From: Chitinophaga costaii
GTDB lineage: Bacteria; Bacteroidota; Bacteroidia; Chitinophagales; Chitinophagaceae
Assembly: GCF_900094705.1 (NCBI RefSeq)
Contig: NZ_FMAR01000002.1
Coordinates: 248,001-312,000 of the forward strand
Direction: 5' to 3'
Length of the DNA: 64,000 nt
The first letter of the stretch is position 1, and each line of letters opens with the position of its first letter. The notes under the pieces are model-generated. The model searched no databases. It saw only the letters and a list, made by a program, of their open reading frames with translations, and was not told the origin of the DNA. This document shows, piece by piece, positions 27,842 to 37,735 of the stretch. The position numbers were made by a program, and so were the translations under genes.

Positions 27842-28786
27842 TTAATAGGTGCTGGCTACATTCAGTTGTTCGATGGCATCACGATCCAGGTCCAACTGTG
27901 TAGCCTGTATCAATGACTTCAGTTGTTCCGTACTGGTGGCGCTGGCAATGGGTGCAGTAATGTTGGGCCTTGCCATTAACCAGGCCAGGGCTATGGCGGA
28001 TGGTGTAGCATGGTAGCGCTTGGCTACTTCATCCAGGGCGTTGAGAATGCGCATGCCGCGGGCATCCATGTATTTTTTGATGCCCTGTCCGCGCGGGCTT
28101 TTATGGAGGTCGGCCTCGCTGCGGTATTTGCCGGAAAGGAAGCCGCTAGCCAGTGAATAATAAGGAATAACGCCAAAGCCATATTCCGTGGCGAGTGGTT
28201 CAAAATCTGTTTCATACGGTTTGCGGTCGCTAAGATTGTAAAGCGGCTGAAGGCTTTCGTAGCGGGGTAGTCCCTGGGAGGCGGCATCCAGGGAAGCTTT
28301 CAGGCGTATGGGCGTAATATTGGACGCACCGATGACGCGTACCTTGCCTTCTTTAATCAGGTCTCCAAATACCGATAGGGTTTCTTCCACCGGTGTGGTG
28401 CCGTTGTCGTAATGGTTTTGATAAAGGTCAATATAATCTGTTTGCAGGCGTTGCAATGAAGCTTCTATTGCCTTGCGGATCCCATCTTTTTGCAGGGATT
28501 CGCCCAGGGTGCCTTTGGCACCTGTTTTGGTGGCGATGATCACCTGATCCCGCTTACCGCTTTTTTTAAGCCATTGGCCAATAATGGTTTCCGACTCACC
28601 ACCCTTGTGCCCGTATACCCATGATGAATAAGAGTCTGCCGTGTCGATGAAGTTAAATCCGGCATCGGTAAAGGCATCCAGAAGGGTAAAGGAGGTGCTG
28701 GCATCTGCTGTCCATCCAAAAATGTTACCGCCAAATGCTATGGGTGCCAATTGCAGTGCTGACTTTCCCAGTGTTCTTTTTTCCAT
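27842..28786 (-). CDS. Aldo/keto reductase
   Basis: 314 residues from MEKRTLGKSALQLAPIAFGG; the ATG five codons farther upstream is less like the family start. The catalytic tetrad is visible: Asp and Tyr in DTADSYSSW, Lys in ATKTGAKG, His in YQNHYDNG. The C-terminal stretch SPRGQGIKK and LMARPNITAPIASA fits NADPH binding. Likely cytosolic; substrate unknown. It is in tandem with the Gfo/Idh/MocA gene. Confidence 0.92.
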   Translation of the reverse strand: MEKRTLGKSALQLAPIAFGGNIFGWTADASTSFTLLDAFTDAGFNFIDTADSYSSWVYGHKGGESETIIGQWLKKSGKRDQVIIATKTGAKGTLGESLQKDGIRKAIEASLQRLQTDYIDLYQNHYDNGTTPVEETLSVFGDLIKEGKVRVIGASNITPIRLKASLDAASQGLPRYESLQPLYNLSDRKPYETDFEPLATEYGFGVIPYYSLASGFLSGKYRSEADLHKSPRGQGIKKYMDARGMRILNALDEVAKRYHATPSAIALAWLMARPNITAPIASATSTEQLKSLIQATQLDLDRDAIEQLNVASTY

Positions 28787-28873
28787 TGTGCATGATTTCA
28801 TGAATAAAAAAATAATTTCCGGTAGAATGGCTTTACAATTTACAACGGTTAACGCAGTTTGCCACCCGCTATT

Positions 28874-29290
28874 TTAAGGCTTGCTTTCTACGTAATGCAC
28901 GAGTTGGGTGCTATCGCGGTGAAGGTTTACAAAGAAAGGATTTTTGGCAGGATCGAAAACGATAATAGTTTGCATATCCCAGATATCTGTGGGTGGAGTC
29001 AATATCATTTCTACTTCGAGGCTGTTCTCCCGGTGAAACAGCAGACTGTCTTGCTGAATAACATGGCGCTTAAAGCCCTGTTTTTCCAGGTAAGCGATAA
29101 AGGTGGCCTTCTTGGCCAGCACGCTATCTGTTGCCGGCGTATTAGTGAGGGGCTTGCTTTCCCTTACCAGGTAAGATTTATCACGGATCACGTCATAAGC
29201 AGCGGTATCGTGCTTGGCTGGATTGGGTTGGTGGCAGGCAGCCAGGCTAAAGGCGATGGCTAAGCCGGTAACGGTTTTTCTAAGTAGCAT
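28874..29290 (-). CDS. Lipoprotein of unknown function
   Basis: 138 residues. It begins MLLRKTVTGLAIAFSLAAC, a clear signal peptide with an LAAC lipobox. The mature chain carries EVEMILTPPTDIWDMQTI and a polar N-terminal linker. I do not recognise a family. It is the second of two minus-strand genes after the M28-like gene, 10 bases away, and could share its transcript. Confidence 0.75.
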   Translation of the reverse strand: MLLRKTVTGLAIAFSLAACHQPNPAKHDTAAYDVIRDKSYLVRESKPLTNTPATDSVLAKKATFIAYLEKQGFKRHVIQQDSLLFHRENSLEVEMILTPPTDIWDMQTIIVFDPAKNPFFVNLHRDSTQLVHYVESKP

Positions 29291-29300
29291 GTAATGATGT

Positions 29301-30533
29301 TTATGGCTGACTAGCCAGTTTTCCCTGGCTGTTGGCGTTTTCGATAAGATGGTAGATCATTTTTACGATGTCAAGTGTGCCATTGTAATTCAAGGGGCCG
29401 GAAGGCTGGGCGGGTGCTGAAAACACCAGCTCCGGCCGGTTTTCCCTTGACAGGGCGCTGCTATCGTAATTCACTTTAATTCCTTTGGGACTAGCATTGT
29501 TCAGCAACTGGGTCCACACCGGGCATCCGCTGCTACCCTGTATTAACAAGCCTTGCTGTGGAGAAAGGCCGCCTAGCCTATCCAGTTTCAGTGAGTAGTT
29601 AATGTTATTGCTGTCTACCACCAGGTGGCGGGCAAAATGATGATCGCCCGTTTTACCCGCTTCTTCGCCGGAGAAGGCAATCAACAGATAATTATTGTTA
29701 TGCAGGTTGCTGGCTTTCAGCAGGCGTCCCAGTTCTAAAAGGGCAGCGGCGGCACTGGCCTCGTCATCATTTGGCGGAACACTGGCAGTAAGAAAATGGT
29801 AAGGTGCACCAATGATCACAATTTGCGGAGCACCATTGTCTATATAACCCAGCACATTGGTAGCGGTGGTATGTACTTGTTCAAAGGCCACTTTCATCGT
29901 CACCTTAAAGTTATCTACGTCATCACCCATCCATTTTTTTGCGGCGGGTTCGCTCACCCAAAGTACTGGAATAGCCAGGGGTTTAGGATTCATGCTACTC
30001 CAGTTTTTTAGCTCGGCGGGGCTTACTTTTCCGTTGTAAAACACCACTGCGCTGGCGCCGGTGCGGGTGGCTTCGATGGCTTGATTGCGAAGATTATCCA
30101 ATAGCCGGGTGGCGGATACGTCTTGGGTGGCCAAATTTACCAGCCATATATTATTGGGTTCGTTCAAATGCGGTACCACCTCTCCCTGCACGGCTTTGGT
30201 GGCACTAAAGGGCAGTGCGTAAAACTGATCGTTTGGTAGAAGCGGGTGGCCGTTAATAATGAGTTGGGCGGTGGGGGCGGTTTCGCGGGCATCTTTTATA
30301 GTTAATACCTGGAGAAAGCCGCTATCACCTTTGGGCAGCAGTCCATCCTGTTGCATATGGGCCGTAATCCAGGCAGCGGCGCGTTGTTCGCCCGGTGTAC
30401 CGGGAAGCTCCCCGTTGGCAGCATGGAGGGCGGCTACCGTGGTTTGCAGGTTTTCCAGTGTTTTGCGATCGGCCTTTTTCTGGGCGGAGGCAGGCACGGT
30501 GGCCAGGAGCAATAACACAATACAGTTCTTCAC
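29301..30533 (-). CDS. M28-family peptidase-like protein, metal site degenerate
   Basis: 410 residues, with a signal peptide (MKNCIVLLLLATVPASAQ) and a periplasmic or secreted location. The fold matches the M28 zinc aminopeptidase family: a helical start, a PA-like insert (about 90-200), GAPYH near 242, NDDEASAAAALLELG near 255, AFSGEEAG near 287 and LKLDRLGG near 316. However, the first His ligand (normal GAHYDH) is Pro here and the usual late SDH His is absent (SREN instead). This suggests lost or altered catalysis. The two-acid pair EE and later Asp remain. Confidence 0.82.
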   Translation of the reverse strand: MKNCIVLLLLATVPASAQKKADRKTLENLQTTVAALHAANGELPGTPGEQRAAAWITAHMQQDGLLPKGDSGFLQVLTIKDARETAPTAQLIINGHPLLPNDQFYALPFSATKAVQGEVVPHLNEPNNIWLVNLATQDVSATRLLDNLRNQAIEATRTGASAVVFYNGKVSPAELKNWSSMNPKPLAIPVLWVSEPAAKKWMGDDVDNFKVTMKVAFEQVHTTATNVLGYIDNGAPQIVIIGAPYHFLTASVPPNDDEASAAAALLELGRLLKASNLHNNNYLLIAFSGEEAGKTGDHHFARHLVVDSNNINYSLKLDRLGGLSPQQGLLIQGSSGCPVWTQLLNNASPKGIKVNYDSSALSRENRPELVFSAPAQPSGPLNYNGTLDIVKMIYHLIENANSQGKLASQP

Positions 30534-30673
30534 GCGGTATTTTTTTTAACTGGTACAAAAATAAGCGGATTGCACGAAACCTTTCTATGACAATCCAAGG
30601 GCTTTGGCGCCGGTATTCGATCAGCTTCCTGCGATATTAAGGGAGCAGGGCTTTTTTTCAGGCAGCGATCCCT

Positions 30674-30681
30674 TATTTTTG
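30674..30681 (+). promoter_or_regulatory. -7 element upstream of gcvT
   Basis: TATTTTTG fits TAnnTTTG, 38 bases before the gcvT start at 30719. No clear TTTG -33 box is present. Confidence 0.45.
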
Positions 30682-30718
30682 CGGCCTGAATGCGGTACAA
30701 CAAAAAACTGTCAGCGCT

Positions 30719-31804
30719 ATGAAGCAAACACCTTTTACGCAAAAACACCTGGATCTTGGAGCAAAAATGGCACCATTCGCAGGATACAACATGCCTATTT
30801 CCTACTCTGGGATCAACGACGAGCACGCGGCAGTACGCAACAATGCCGGCGTTTTCGACGTAAGCCACATGGGCGAATTTATGCTGAAAGGCCCAGGCGC
30901 CCTGGATCTCATCCAGCGCGTAACCAGTAACGACGCCTCCAAACTAACTGCCGGCAAGGCCCAGTACAGTTGCCTGCCCAATGATAAAGGCGGCATTGTA
31001 GACGACCTGTTGGTATACTGCATTGAAGAAAACAAGGTGTATATGCTGGTGGTAAATGCCAGTAACATAGAAAAAGACTGGAACTGGATTGTTCAACATA
31101 ATACGGGCAATGTGGAAATGCATAACATTTCCGACAAAACCTGCCTGCTGGCTATCCAGGGCCCCAACGCCACGGCCATGTTACAACCCCTGACCAATGT
31201 AGACCTGGCGGGCTTAAAATACTACACTTTTACCAAAGGCACCTTTGCCGGCGTAGAGAATGTACTGATAAGCGCCACCGGGTACACCGGTGCTGGCGGG
31301 GTGGAGATTTATTTTGAGGACACCGCCGGCGCGGCTTCCAAAATTTGGGATGCACTTTTCGCTATCGGCGGCCCCAAAGGACTGAAACCAATAGGCCTGG
31401 GCGCCCGCGATACCCTGCGGCTGGAAATGGGTTTCTGCCTGTATGGCAATGATATAGACGACAACACTTCACCACTGGAAGCAGGATTGGGCTGGATCAC
31501 CAAGTTCACCAAAGACTTCACCGCCCGTCCTATTATTGAGGCGCAGAAGCAGGCCGGCATTAAACAGAAACTCGTAGGTTTTGAAATGGTGGATAAAGGT
31601 ATTGCCCGCCACGACTACCAGATCGTAGACGCTGCCGGTAAGGAAATTGGCCGTGTAACCTCCGGCACTCAAAGCCCTACGTTGCAAAAAGCAATTGGCC
31701 TGGGCTATGTTGCGCTGGAACATGCCTCGCCCGACAGTGAAATCTTCATTTCGGTGCGCGATAAAAAACTGAAAGCCAAGGTGGTAAAATTGCCGTTTGC
31801 CTAA
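30719..31804 (+). CDS. gcvT: Glycine cleavage system aminomethyltransferase (T-protein)
   Basis: 361 residues. Family motifs: [30 protein letters not shown], the folate-binding Asp in [10 protein letters not shown] and LAIQGPNA, plus [14 protein letters not shown]-protein moves a methylene group from the lipoyl arm of H-protein to tetrahydrofolate and releases ammonia. It is a single gene here; the other glycine cleavage genes are not in the window. Cytosolic. Confidence 0.97.
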   Translation: MKQTPFTQKHLDLGAKMAPFAGYNMPISYSGINDEHAAVRNNAGVFDVSHMGEFMLKGPGALDLIQRVTSNDASKLTAGKAQYSCLPNDKGGIVDDLLVYCIEENKVYMLVVNASNIEKDWNWIVQHNTGNVEMHNISDKTCLLAIQGPNATAMLQPLTNVDLAGLKYYTFTKGTFAGVENVLISATGYTGAGGVEIYFEDTAGAASKIWDALFAIGGPKGLKPIGLGARDTLRLEMGFCLYGNDIDDNTSPLEAGLGWITKFTKDFTARPIIEAQKQAGIKQKLVGFEMVDKGIARHDYQIVDAAGKEIGRVTSGTQSPTLQKAIGLGYVALEHASPDSEIFISVRDKKLKAKVVKLPFA

Positions 31805-31827
31805 TCCAATGGTAAAGGAAAAGATAT

Positions 31828-31860
31828 AACCGCCGCTGCATGAAAATGTAGGCGGCGGTT
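31828..31860 (+). terminator. Hairpin after gcvT
   Basis: AACCGCCGC pairs with GCGGCGGTT around a 15-base loop, followed by a weak T run (GCGTTTT). A probable but not strong terminator. Confidence 0.55.
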
Positions 31861-31996
31861 GCGTTTTAAGGCGATAAAGCGGGCGCGGGCATAAGTAATT
31901 TACGGAAAAGGCAGTAATTTAGCTACCTATGCCAGCGCGTCTGCCCCGGGAGGGAGCGGACCTGCTTTTCTTGAAAAAACCTTAACCATATCATTG

Positions 31997-32470
31997 ATGC
32001 CTACCATTCATCTGACCACCGTTATTCATGCACCGCTGGAGCGGGTCTTTGACCTGAGCCGCAGTATCACCCTGCATAAGCGAAGTATGGAGCATACTAA
32101 GGAGGAGGCAGTAAAAGGCCGCACCAGCGGGCTCATTGAATATAACGAAACGGTAACCTGGCAAGCCAGACACCTGGGCAGGTTGCGGGAAATGACCATC
32201 AAGATTGTTGCCATGCAACCCTGGCAATACTTCTGTGATGAAATGACGGACGGGCCTTTCCGGTCCTTCCGGCATGAACACTATTTTAAAGAGATTGGCA
32301 ATGGTACGATAGCCATCGACATACTGAATTTTTCTACCCCGTATGGCCCATTTGGGCGATGGTTTAACCGTCTTTATTTGCTGCGGTACATGACCAATTT
32401 GTTGCAGCTCCGTAACCAGACGGTGAAAGAATTTGCGGAATCGGAGAAGTGGCGGGTGGTGCTAGATTAA
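31997..32470 (+). CDS. SRPBCC (START-like) family protein
   Basis: 157 residues from MPTIHLTTVIHAPLERVFDLSRS, which is the beta-hairpin plus helix start of START/Bet v1-like folds. Central strands with QYFCDEMTDGPFRSFRHEHYF and the ending KEFAESEKWRVVLD also fit. Such proteins bind hydrophobic ligands in a deep cavity; the ligand is unknown. In-frame TTG at 31994 is not needed. It precedes comB by 69 bases. Confidence 0.85.
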   Translation: MPTIHLTTVIHAPLERVFDLSRSITLHKRSMEHTKEEAVKGRTSGLIEYNETVTWQARHLGRLREMTIKIVAMQPWQYFCDEMTDGPFRSFRHEHYFKEIGNGTIAIDILNFSTPYGPFGRWFNRLYLLRYMTNLLQLRNQTVKEFAESEKWRVVLD

Positions 32471-32539
32471 ACAAAATTGCAGACATTGATTATTTAATAG
32501 TGCATTGACCGTTTAGGCATGCATAAGACCTCCAAGTGA

Positions 32540-33268
32540 ATGAGCGAATCTATTAAGCCGCGGCTAGAAGTATGTATGTCGCCGGCCCTGTTGCATTTGT
32601 ATGATGTAAAAGACAGCATTGTTGTAATTATTGACGTATTGCGCGCCACTTCCACCATTTGTACAGCGTTGTACAATGGGGCAGTTCGGGTGATCCCGGT
32701 GGCCGATGTGGCCGAATGTGTTCGCATAGGCCAGGCCCTGGGTGCTATTACTGCCGGTGAGCGCGATGGCAAAATTGCCGATGGTCTGCAATATGGAAAC
32801 TCGCCTTTCGAATACCCCCGCAATTTCGTGGAAGGCAAAACACTGGTATTGACCACTACCAATGGCACCAAACTCCTGCACATGGCCAAAGATGCCAAAC
32901 AGATCATTACAGGCTCTTTTCCAAACCTGAGCGCGGTATGCGATTACCTGGTGGCGCAAAAGCAGCATGTGCTCCTGGGCTGCGCGGCCTGGAAAGACCG
33001 GGTGAATATGGAAGACACTCTCTTTGCCGGCGCGGTGGTAAACCGCATCCGCGATCATTTTACGGTCAACTGCGATTCGGCCCTGCTATCTGAAAGCACT
33101 TACCTGGCGGGCAAAGACGATCTCTTTACCTTCATGCAGGGTGCCACCCACTTCAAGCGCCTGTCTGGTTTCGGGCTGGAAGACGATATCCGTTACTGCC
33201 TTACGCCAGACGGGGCCAATGTGCTGCCTTTGCTGGTAAACAATGAACTGGTGGCTTACCACCAATAG
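32540..33268 (+). CDS. comB: 2-phosphosulfolactate phosphatase
   Basis: 242 residues. The ComB signature DVLRATSTICTAL lies near residue 32, with GERDGKIADGLQYGNSP and the TTTNGTKLL loop and GCAAWKDRVNMEDTLFAGAV further on. ComB removes phosphate from 2-phosphosulfolactate in sulfolactate/coenzyme M-type routes; in bacteria without coenzyme M it is thought to serve sulfolactate or a related compound. It is followed by a 233-base gap without hairpins and then the helicase gene. Confidence 0.92.
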   Translation: MSESIKPRLEVCMSPALLHLYDVKDSIVVIIDVLRATSTICTALYNGAVRVIPVADVAECVRIGQALGAITAGERDGKIADGLQYGNSPFEYPRNFVEGKTLVLTTTNGTKLLHMAKDAKQIITGSFPNLSAVCDYLVAQKQHVLLGCAAWKDRVNMEDTLFAGAVVNRIRDHFTVNCDSALLSESTYLAGKDDLFTFMQGATHFKRLSGFGLEDDIRYCLTPDGANVLPLLVNNELVAYHQ

Positions 33269-33421
33269 AAGAGTCTGCTATAGGTTGCCATTTACAATAC
33301 TAGAAATTATAATTTATTAAATGTGTTTGCCCGGCCAGTATACGTGCTGGCAGGGCTATTTTACGGGCAGTAGCAGGAGAGCCAGTAGCCCCACCCTGTC
33401 AGTTTTTTGGATTTTTATGCT

Positions 33422-33429
33422 TACTTTTG
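33422..33429 (+). promoter_or_regulatory. -7 element upstream of the SNF2 helicase
   Basis: TACTTTTG matches TAnnTTTG, 72 bases before the start at 33502. The TTTG at 33406 is too close for a -33 box. Confidence 0.4.
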
Positions 33430-33501
33430 TGGATTGCCTTTTCACAACCTGCTAACTTTTTTAGTTAAGTGGTGTGGTGAAGAAAAGCGGCAAGGATTAC
33501 T

Positions 33502-36500
33502 ATGTCACTGCCCCATTTGCTGAAATACGTTTATAATAATGGTACCGACGAAGTTATACGTCGGGGCAAGCGTATTTTTTCTACAGGCGGGGTAGAACTC
33601 CTGGACGCCGATCCATTGTTGAAGCTGGCCAATTTCCGGGTGAAAAGCGATACCCACGCTAATTTTTATAAAGTTACCATCAGTAAATACAACGAACCGA
33701 CCAATATGTCGATCCGTTGCCAATGTCCTTACAACCTGGGCGATATCTGCCGGCATGAGGCTGCGGCGCTCTTTAGTTTGCAGGAGATGCTGGATAAAAA
33801 TCACTTTGAAACTTTTGATACCACCTTTGACCAGCAGCACACGCTGGTGAAGATGAAATTCATAGACCTGAAAACCATTAAACTGCTTACGTCGCAGTTT
33901 ATATTTGCAGAAGCGGAAAAAATTCTCCGCCATCATGCAGCCAAGATTATCCTGGCCAAAGATGAGCGCGTAGAAGCTTCCCTGAAAGCCGATGGCAAGG
34001 AATATCCCCTTATTTTTCAACGCAACGAAGAACGTTTTTTTGACACGCACTGTACCTGTGATGAGCAGGGCCATGCGTTGTGCATGCATAAAACCGCCCT
34101 GTTCCTGCAATTACTGCAGAAGAACGGGCCGTATTATTTTGATACCCTGCGTAACTGGGATAAGGAGAAGAACAAACTGCTGGCCATTTACGGGTATTCC
34201 CTCAACGATAACCTGGAAGGAAAGTTCACCTTTACCTACATGGATGGCAAACCCTTCCTGCGGGTGCTGGACCCTACTATTAAGCGGGTGGAAGCTCCGG
34301 TAAATACGAATGCTGTACCTGTTTCCCAACCAACTTCTGCGGCGGAGGAGACGCTGCTGGTAAATCGGCGCATGGGCGTGGTGTGGAATGCCAATGAAAA
34401 ATTATTCCCTTATTTTAAAGTGGATCTGATCAATGGCGAAACCAATGATGAGGAAACGGCTTTTGTATCTCTAATCAACAAACTAGACCTTACCAAGTAT
34501 ATTGATTTTTACCAGTATCGGGAAAGCGACCGGGAGCTCATTGCCCCCGTGCGCAAATTGCAGCAAAGCGAGGTTAGTAAATATTTGAGCAAGAACTCGC
34601 CCTTTGCCGGTATATGGGAAAACATCACCACTGAAAATGATGAAGATTTACCAGCAGAGACCAAAGACCTCATCCTGGAATATCTGCATCCCAAGGTGCT
34701 AAAGCTCCTGCCGCAGTTAGAAAACCAGAAGCTAAACTTTTACCTGCCCAACCATCAGCCTTTCAAGACGAAGCATGTAATACCCGTTGGCGTGTCTCAG
34801 CATACCCTGACCCTGCAATTTCGCACCCACATCGGGGAGGAAGGCGTTGAAGTAAGCTGCTGGGTAAATATTGAAGATGATTGGGTAAATGTATCGGCCA
34901 ATGAATGGGCCAGTCCATTACTCTTTTTGTATAAAAATACGCTGTATGCTTTCGAGCATCCGAAAGACAGCCAGTACATTGCCCGCTTCATGGAGCAGGG
35001 CGTGCTGAAAGTGGCCGCCGGCGAATGGGCCGATTACCTGAAAGATTTCTTGTTGCCACTGAGCAAGCAGTATGATATTCAGTACGACCGTTCCCTGCTG
35101 GCCGAAGTAGACGACATTGCACCAGAACCCCGCATTTACCTTAAAGAAATGGGCGAGACTTTTATCATCCAGCCAGGGTTTGCCTATCATGGGCAAGAAG
35201 TGGAGTGGAATGACGAGCCGCGCATTACCATACAGGAAGGCAACCGCGTGCTGATCATCCATCGCAACAAAGAGGCAGAGCATAACTTCGTAGAAAAAAT
35301 ACGGAGCCTGCACACCAATTTCTCTGCACCGAGCAATAACAACTATTTTTACCTGCGTTCTAAAGATGCGCTCAAAAACAATTGGTTTTTCCTTTTCTTC
35401 GATACGCTGAAGGAAATGAACGTGCGCGTATTCGGGTTCGATAACCTGCGGAATTTTAAGTTCAGCAGCCACAAACCTGTTACTAATCTGCAGATTAGTT
35501 CCGGCATAGATTGGTTTGATGCGCAGGTGGAAATTCTTTATGGCGACCAGAAGGTAAGCATTAAAGAGATCAAACATGCGCTGGTAAACAAGCAGAATTA
35601 CGTACAGCTAGCAGATGGTTCGCTGGGATTGCTGCCCGAGGAATGGCTGCGCAAGTACTCACTGCTGTTTAAAATTGGGGAGGAAAAAGATAAAGGGTTA
35701 AAACTTTCTAAATACAATTTCAGCGTAATCGATGAGCTGTATGAGTTCATCGACGATGAGGCGGTGCTGGCGGAACTGGAAGAAAAGCGCAAAAAGTTAT
35801 TGCAGTTCGACGAGATCCGTAACATTTCCCTGCCCTCCAACCTCCAGGCCACGCTGCGGCCTTACCAGGAGAGTGGCTTCCAGTGGCTGAACTACCTAGA
35901 TGAAGTGAAGTGGGGCGGCATTTTGGCAGATGATATGGGGCTTGGTAAAACCATACAGGCGCTTACTTTTATCCAACATTACAAGAACAAACACGATGGC
36001 AAATGCACCGCGCTGGTGGTATGCCCTACAACACTGATCTATAACTGGGAAAGTGAAATCAAAAAGTTTACGCCCGAGATGACCTACCATATTCATCACG
36101 GTGCCACCCGGCTTAAAAAGCAGGAAGATTTAGAACGGTTTGATATTATTATTACCACCTATGGCACGCTGCGCAGTGATGTGCAGTTGCTCATGAAAAT
36201 AGCGTTGGACTATGTGGTGCTGGACGAAAGCCAGGCCATTAAAAATCCGCAGTCTAAAGTAACCAAGGCGGCGCAGTTGCTCAATACTAAAAACCGTTTG
36301 GCGCTGAGTGGTACGCCCATGCAGAACAATACATTTGATATTTATGCGCAGATGCATTTCCTGAACCCGGGTATGCTGGGCAGTGTAGACTTTTTTCGCA
36401 ATGAATTTGCTACGCCGATCGATAAATTTCAGGATGAAGAACGCAAGGAACATTTGCGTAAACTGATCTACCCATTCATTCTGCGCCGTACTAAAGAACA

Positions 36501-37245
36501 GGTGGCCAAAGATCTGCCTGATAAAATTGAGACGGTTATTTTTTGTGAAATGGAAAGCGAGCAACGGCAGATTTATGACGCCTACCGCAATACCTACCGC
36601 TCCAAAATATTGGGCGTGATTGAGGACCAAGGCATGGAACGCTCCCAGCTTACCATTTTGCAGGGCCTCATGAAATTGAGGCAGATCTGTGATTCACCCG
36701 CCATCCTGAATGAAGCCGATCAATATCCCAATTATTCCGTGAAGCTGGATGAACTGACACGGGAGATAGCCGAAAATATTGGTCATCATAAAGTGCTGGT
36801 GTTTTCCCAGTTCCTTGGCATGCTGGGGCTTATCCGTTCTAAAATGCAGGAACTGAACATTCCGTTCGAATATTTTGATGGCAGTACCTCTACCACAGAA
36901 CGGGAAAGAGCTATTCAGAATTTCCAGCACAATGATGAGTGCCGGGTATTCCTCATCTCCCTGAAAGCAGGTGGTGTAGGCCTGAACTTAACGGCAGCAG
37001 ATTACGTGTATATCGTAGATCCCTGGTGGAACCCTGCAGTGGAGCAACAAGCCATAGACCGTACCCACCGTATTGGGCAAACTAAAAACATCTTTGCTTA
37101 CCGTATGATCTGTAAGGACACTGTGGAGGAAAAGATTTTGCAATTGCAGGAGCGGAAAAAATCCCTAGTGAAGGAGATTATTGCCGACGATACTGGCTTT
37201 ATAAAGAAGCTGACTAAGGAGGATGTATTGTATCTGTTCAGCTAA
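33502..37245 (+). CDS. SWIM zinc finger/SNF2-type DNA helicase-like ATPase
   Basis: 1247 residues. Near residue 73 is a SWIM finger, CQCPYNLGDICRH, and a second CxC...CxH array (CTCDEQGHALCMH) near 180. A long middle section of about 500 residues is unassigned. From about residue 780 is a SNF2 helicase: ADDMGLGKTIQ (Walker A), VVLDESQAIKN (DESQ box), TPMQNNTFDIY, FILRRTKEQVAKDL, then the C-terminal helicase lobe with GGVGLNLTAADY and the DPWWNPAVEQQAIDRTHRIGQ motif. SNF2 enzymes pump DNA or remodel complexes using ATP. A single cytosolic gene; its target is unknown. Confidence 0.92.
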   Translation: MSLPHLLKYVYNNGTDEVIRRGKRIFSTGGVELLDADPLLKLANFRVKSDTHANFYKVTISKYNEPTNMSIRCQCPYNLGDICRHEAAALFSLQEMLDKNHFETFDTTFDQQHTLVKMKFIDLKTIKLLTSQFIFAEAEKILRHHAAKIILAKDERVEASLKADGKEYPLIFQRNEERFFDTHCTCDEQGHALCMHKTALFLQLLQKNGPYYFDTLRNWDKEKNKLLAIYGYSLNDNLEGKFTFTYMDGKPFLRVLDPTIKRVEAPVNTNAVPVSQPTSAAEETLLVNRRMGVVWNANEKLFPYFKVDLINGETNDEETAFVSLINKLDLTKYIDFYQYRESDRELIAPVRKLQQSEVSKYLSKNSPFAGIWENITTENDEDLPAETKDLILEYLHPKVLKLLPQLENQKLNFYLPNHQPFKTKHVIPVGVSQHTLTLQFRTHIGEEGVEVSCWVNIEDDWVNVSANEWASPLLFLYKNTLYAFEHPKDSQYIARFMEQGVLKVAAGEWADYLKDFLLPLSKQYDIQYDRSLLAEVDDIAPEPRIYLKEMGETFIIQPGFAYHGQEVEWNDEPRITIQEGNRVLIIHRNKEAEHNFVEKIRSLHTNFSAPSNNNYFYLRSKDALKNNWFFLFFDTLKEMNVRVFGFDNLRNFKFSSHKPVTNLQISSGIDWFDAQVEILYGDQKVSIKEIKHALVNKQNYVQLADGSLGLLPEEWLRKYSLLFKIGEEKDKGLKLSKYNFSVIDELYEFIDDEAVLAELEEKRKKLLQFDEIRNISLPSNLQATLRPYQESGFQWLNYLDEVKWGGILADDMGLGKTIQALTFIQHYKNKHDGKCTALVVCPTTLIYNWESEIKKFTPEMTYHIHHGATRLKKQEDLERFDIIITTYGTLRSDVQLLMKIALDYVVLDESQAIKNPQSKVTKAAQLLNTKNRLALSGTPMQNNTFDIYAQMHFLNPGMLGSVDFFRNEFATPIDKFQDEERKEHLRKLIYPFILRRTKEQVAKDLPDKIETVIFCEMESEQRQIYDAYRNTYRSKILGVIEDQGMERSQLTILQGLMKLRQICDSPAILNEADQYPNYSVKLDELTREIAENIGHHKVLVFSQFLGMLGLIRSKMQELNIPFEYFDGSTSTTERERAIQNFQHNDECRVFLISLKAGGVGLNLTAADYVYIVDPWWNPAVEQQAIDRTHRIGQTKNIFAYRMICKDTVEEKILQLQERKKSLVKEIIADDTGFIKKLTKEDVLYLFS

Positions 37246-37285
37246 GTGTAATCTTTATTTGCAGGGATCTTGCTGTTGACTACTC

Positions 37286-37639
37286 TCAGGGCATGTTCGC
37301 TGCCTTTCCCTTTTCCAATTGCTTAAAACCCCACTTAAATAACTGGCCGATCGCAGGTATCAGTTCTATGCCCACCGGCGTAAGTGTATATTCAACCCGG
37401 GGTGGTACCTCATGATAGGATTCTCGGTGAATGAGTCCATCTAATTCTAACTCCTTTAGTGTTTGTGAGAGCATCTTGGGTGTAATGTCCAATATGGTTT
37501 TTCTTAACTCACCGTAACGTAATACCTGGTGTATATGAAGGTGCCAGAGAATACGTCCCTTATACTTTCCCCCGATACGACGAAACGCATAATCTACTGC
37601 ACAGATCGCGAACTTCTCTTTATTTTTTTCGATAGCCAT
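37286..37639 (-). CDS. HxlR-family winged-helix transcriptional regulator
   Basis: 117 residues with the HxlR pattern: KWKGRILWHL-like GGKYKGRILWHLHIHQVLRYGELR, then ITPKMLSQTLKELELDGLIHR and YTLTPVGIELIPAI. These are dimeric winged-helix regulators, often redox- or aldehyde-responsive through a Cys near the N-terminus; here the Cys is at position 13 (AICAVDYA). It faces the MBL-fold gene, so control of that gene and of itself is likely. A 5-1-5 palindrome lies just upstream. Confidence 0.9.
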   Translation of the reverse strand: MAIEKNKEKFAICAVDYAFRRIGGKYKGRILWHLHIHQVLRYGELRKTILDITPKMLSQTLKELELDGLIHRESYHEVPPRVEYTLTPVGIELIPAIGQLFKWGFKQLEKGKAANMP

Positions 37640-37650
37640 ACTTTTAATTA

Positions 37651-37661
37651 TTGACAGTCAA
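37651..37661. promoter_or_regulatory. Palindrome, candidate HxlR operator
   Basis: TTGACAGTCAA is a perfect 5-1-5 palindrome 12 bases before the regulator start and in the shared promoter region. Dimeric HxlR proteins usually bind such short palindromes. No second copy is seen in the gap. Confidence 0.45.
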
Positions 37662-37704
37662 CAATAGTATCCTTTTGGTGTGTAGCCTACAAAAAAGTGC
37701 ATAC

Positions 37705-37735
37705 TTGATACAAAGATAACGAGCAGATACATTTG
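37705..37735 (+). promoter_or_regulatory. Promoter for the MBL-fold gene, overlapping one for hxlR
   Basis: TTG at 37705-37707 and TACATTTG at 37728-37735 with a 20-base gap fit the Bacteroidota promoter well. On the minus strand TATCTTTG (37711-37718) is a -7 box for the regulator. The two promoters overlap, so the regulator could control both at once. Confidence 0.65.
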
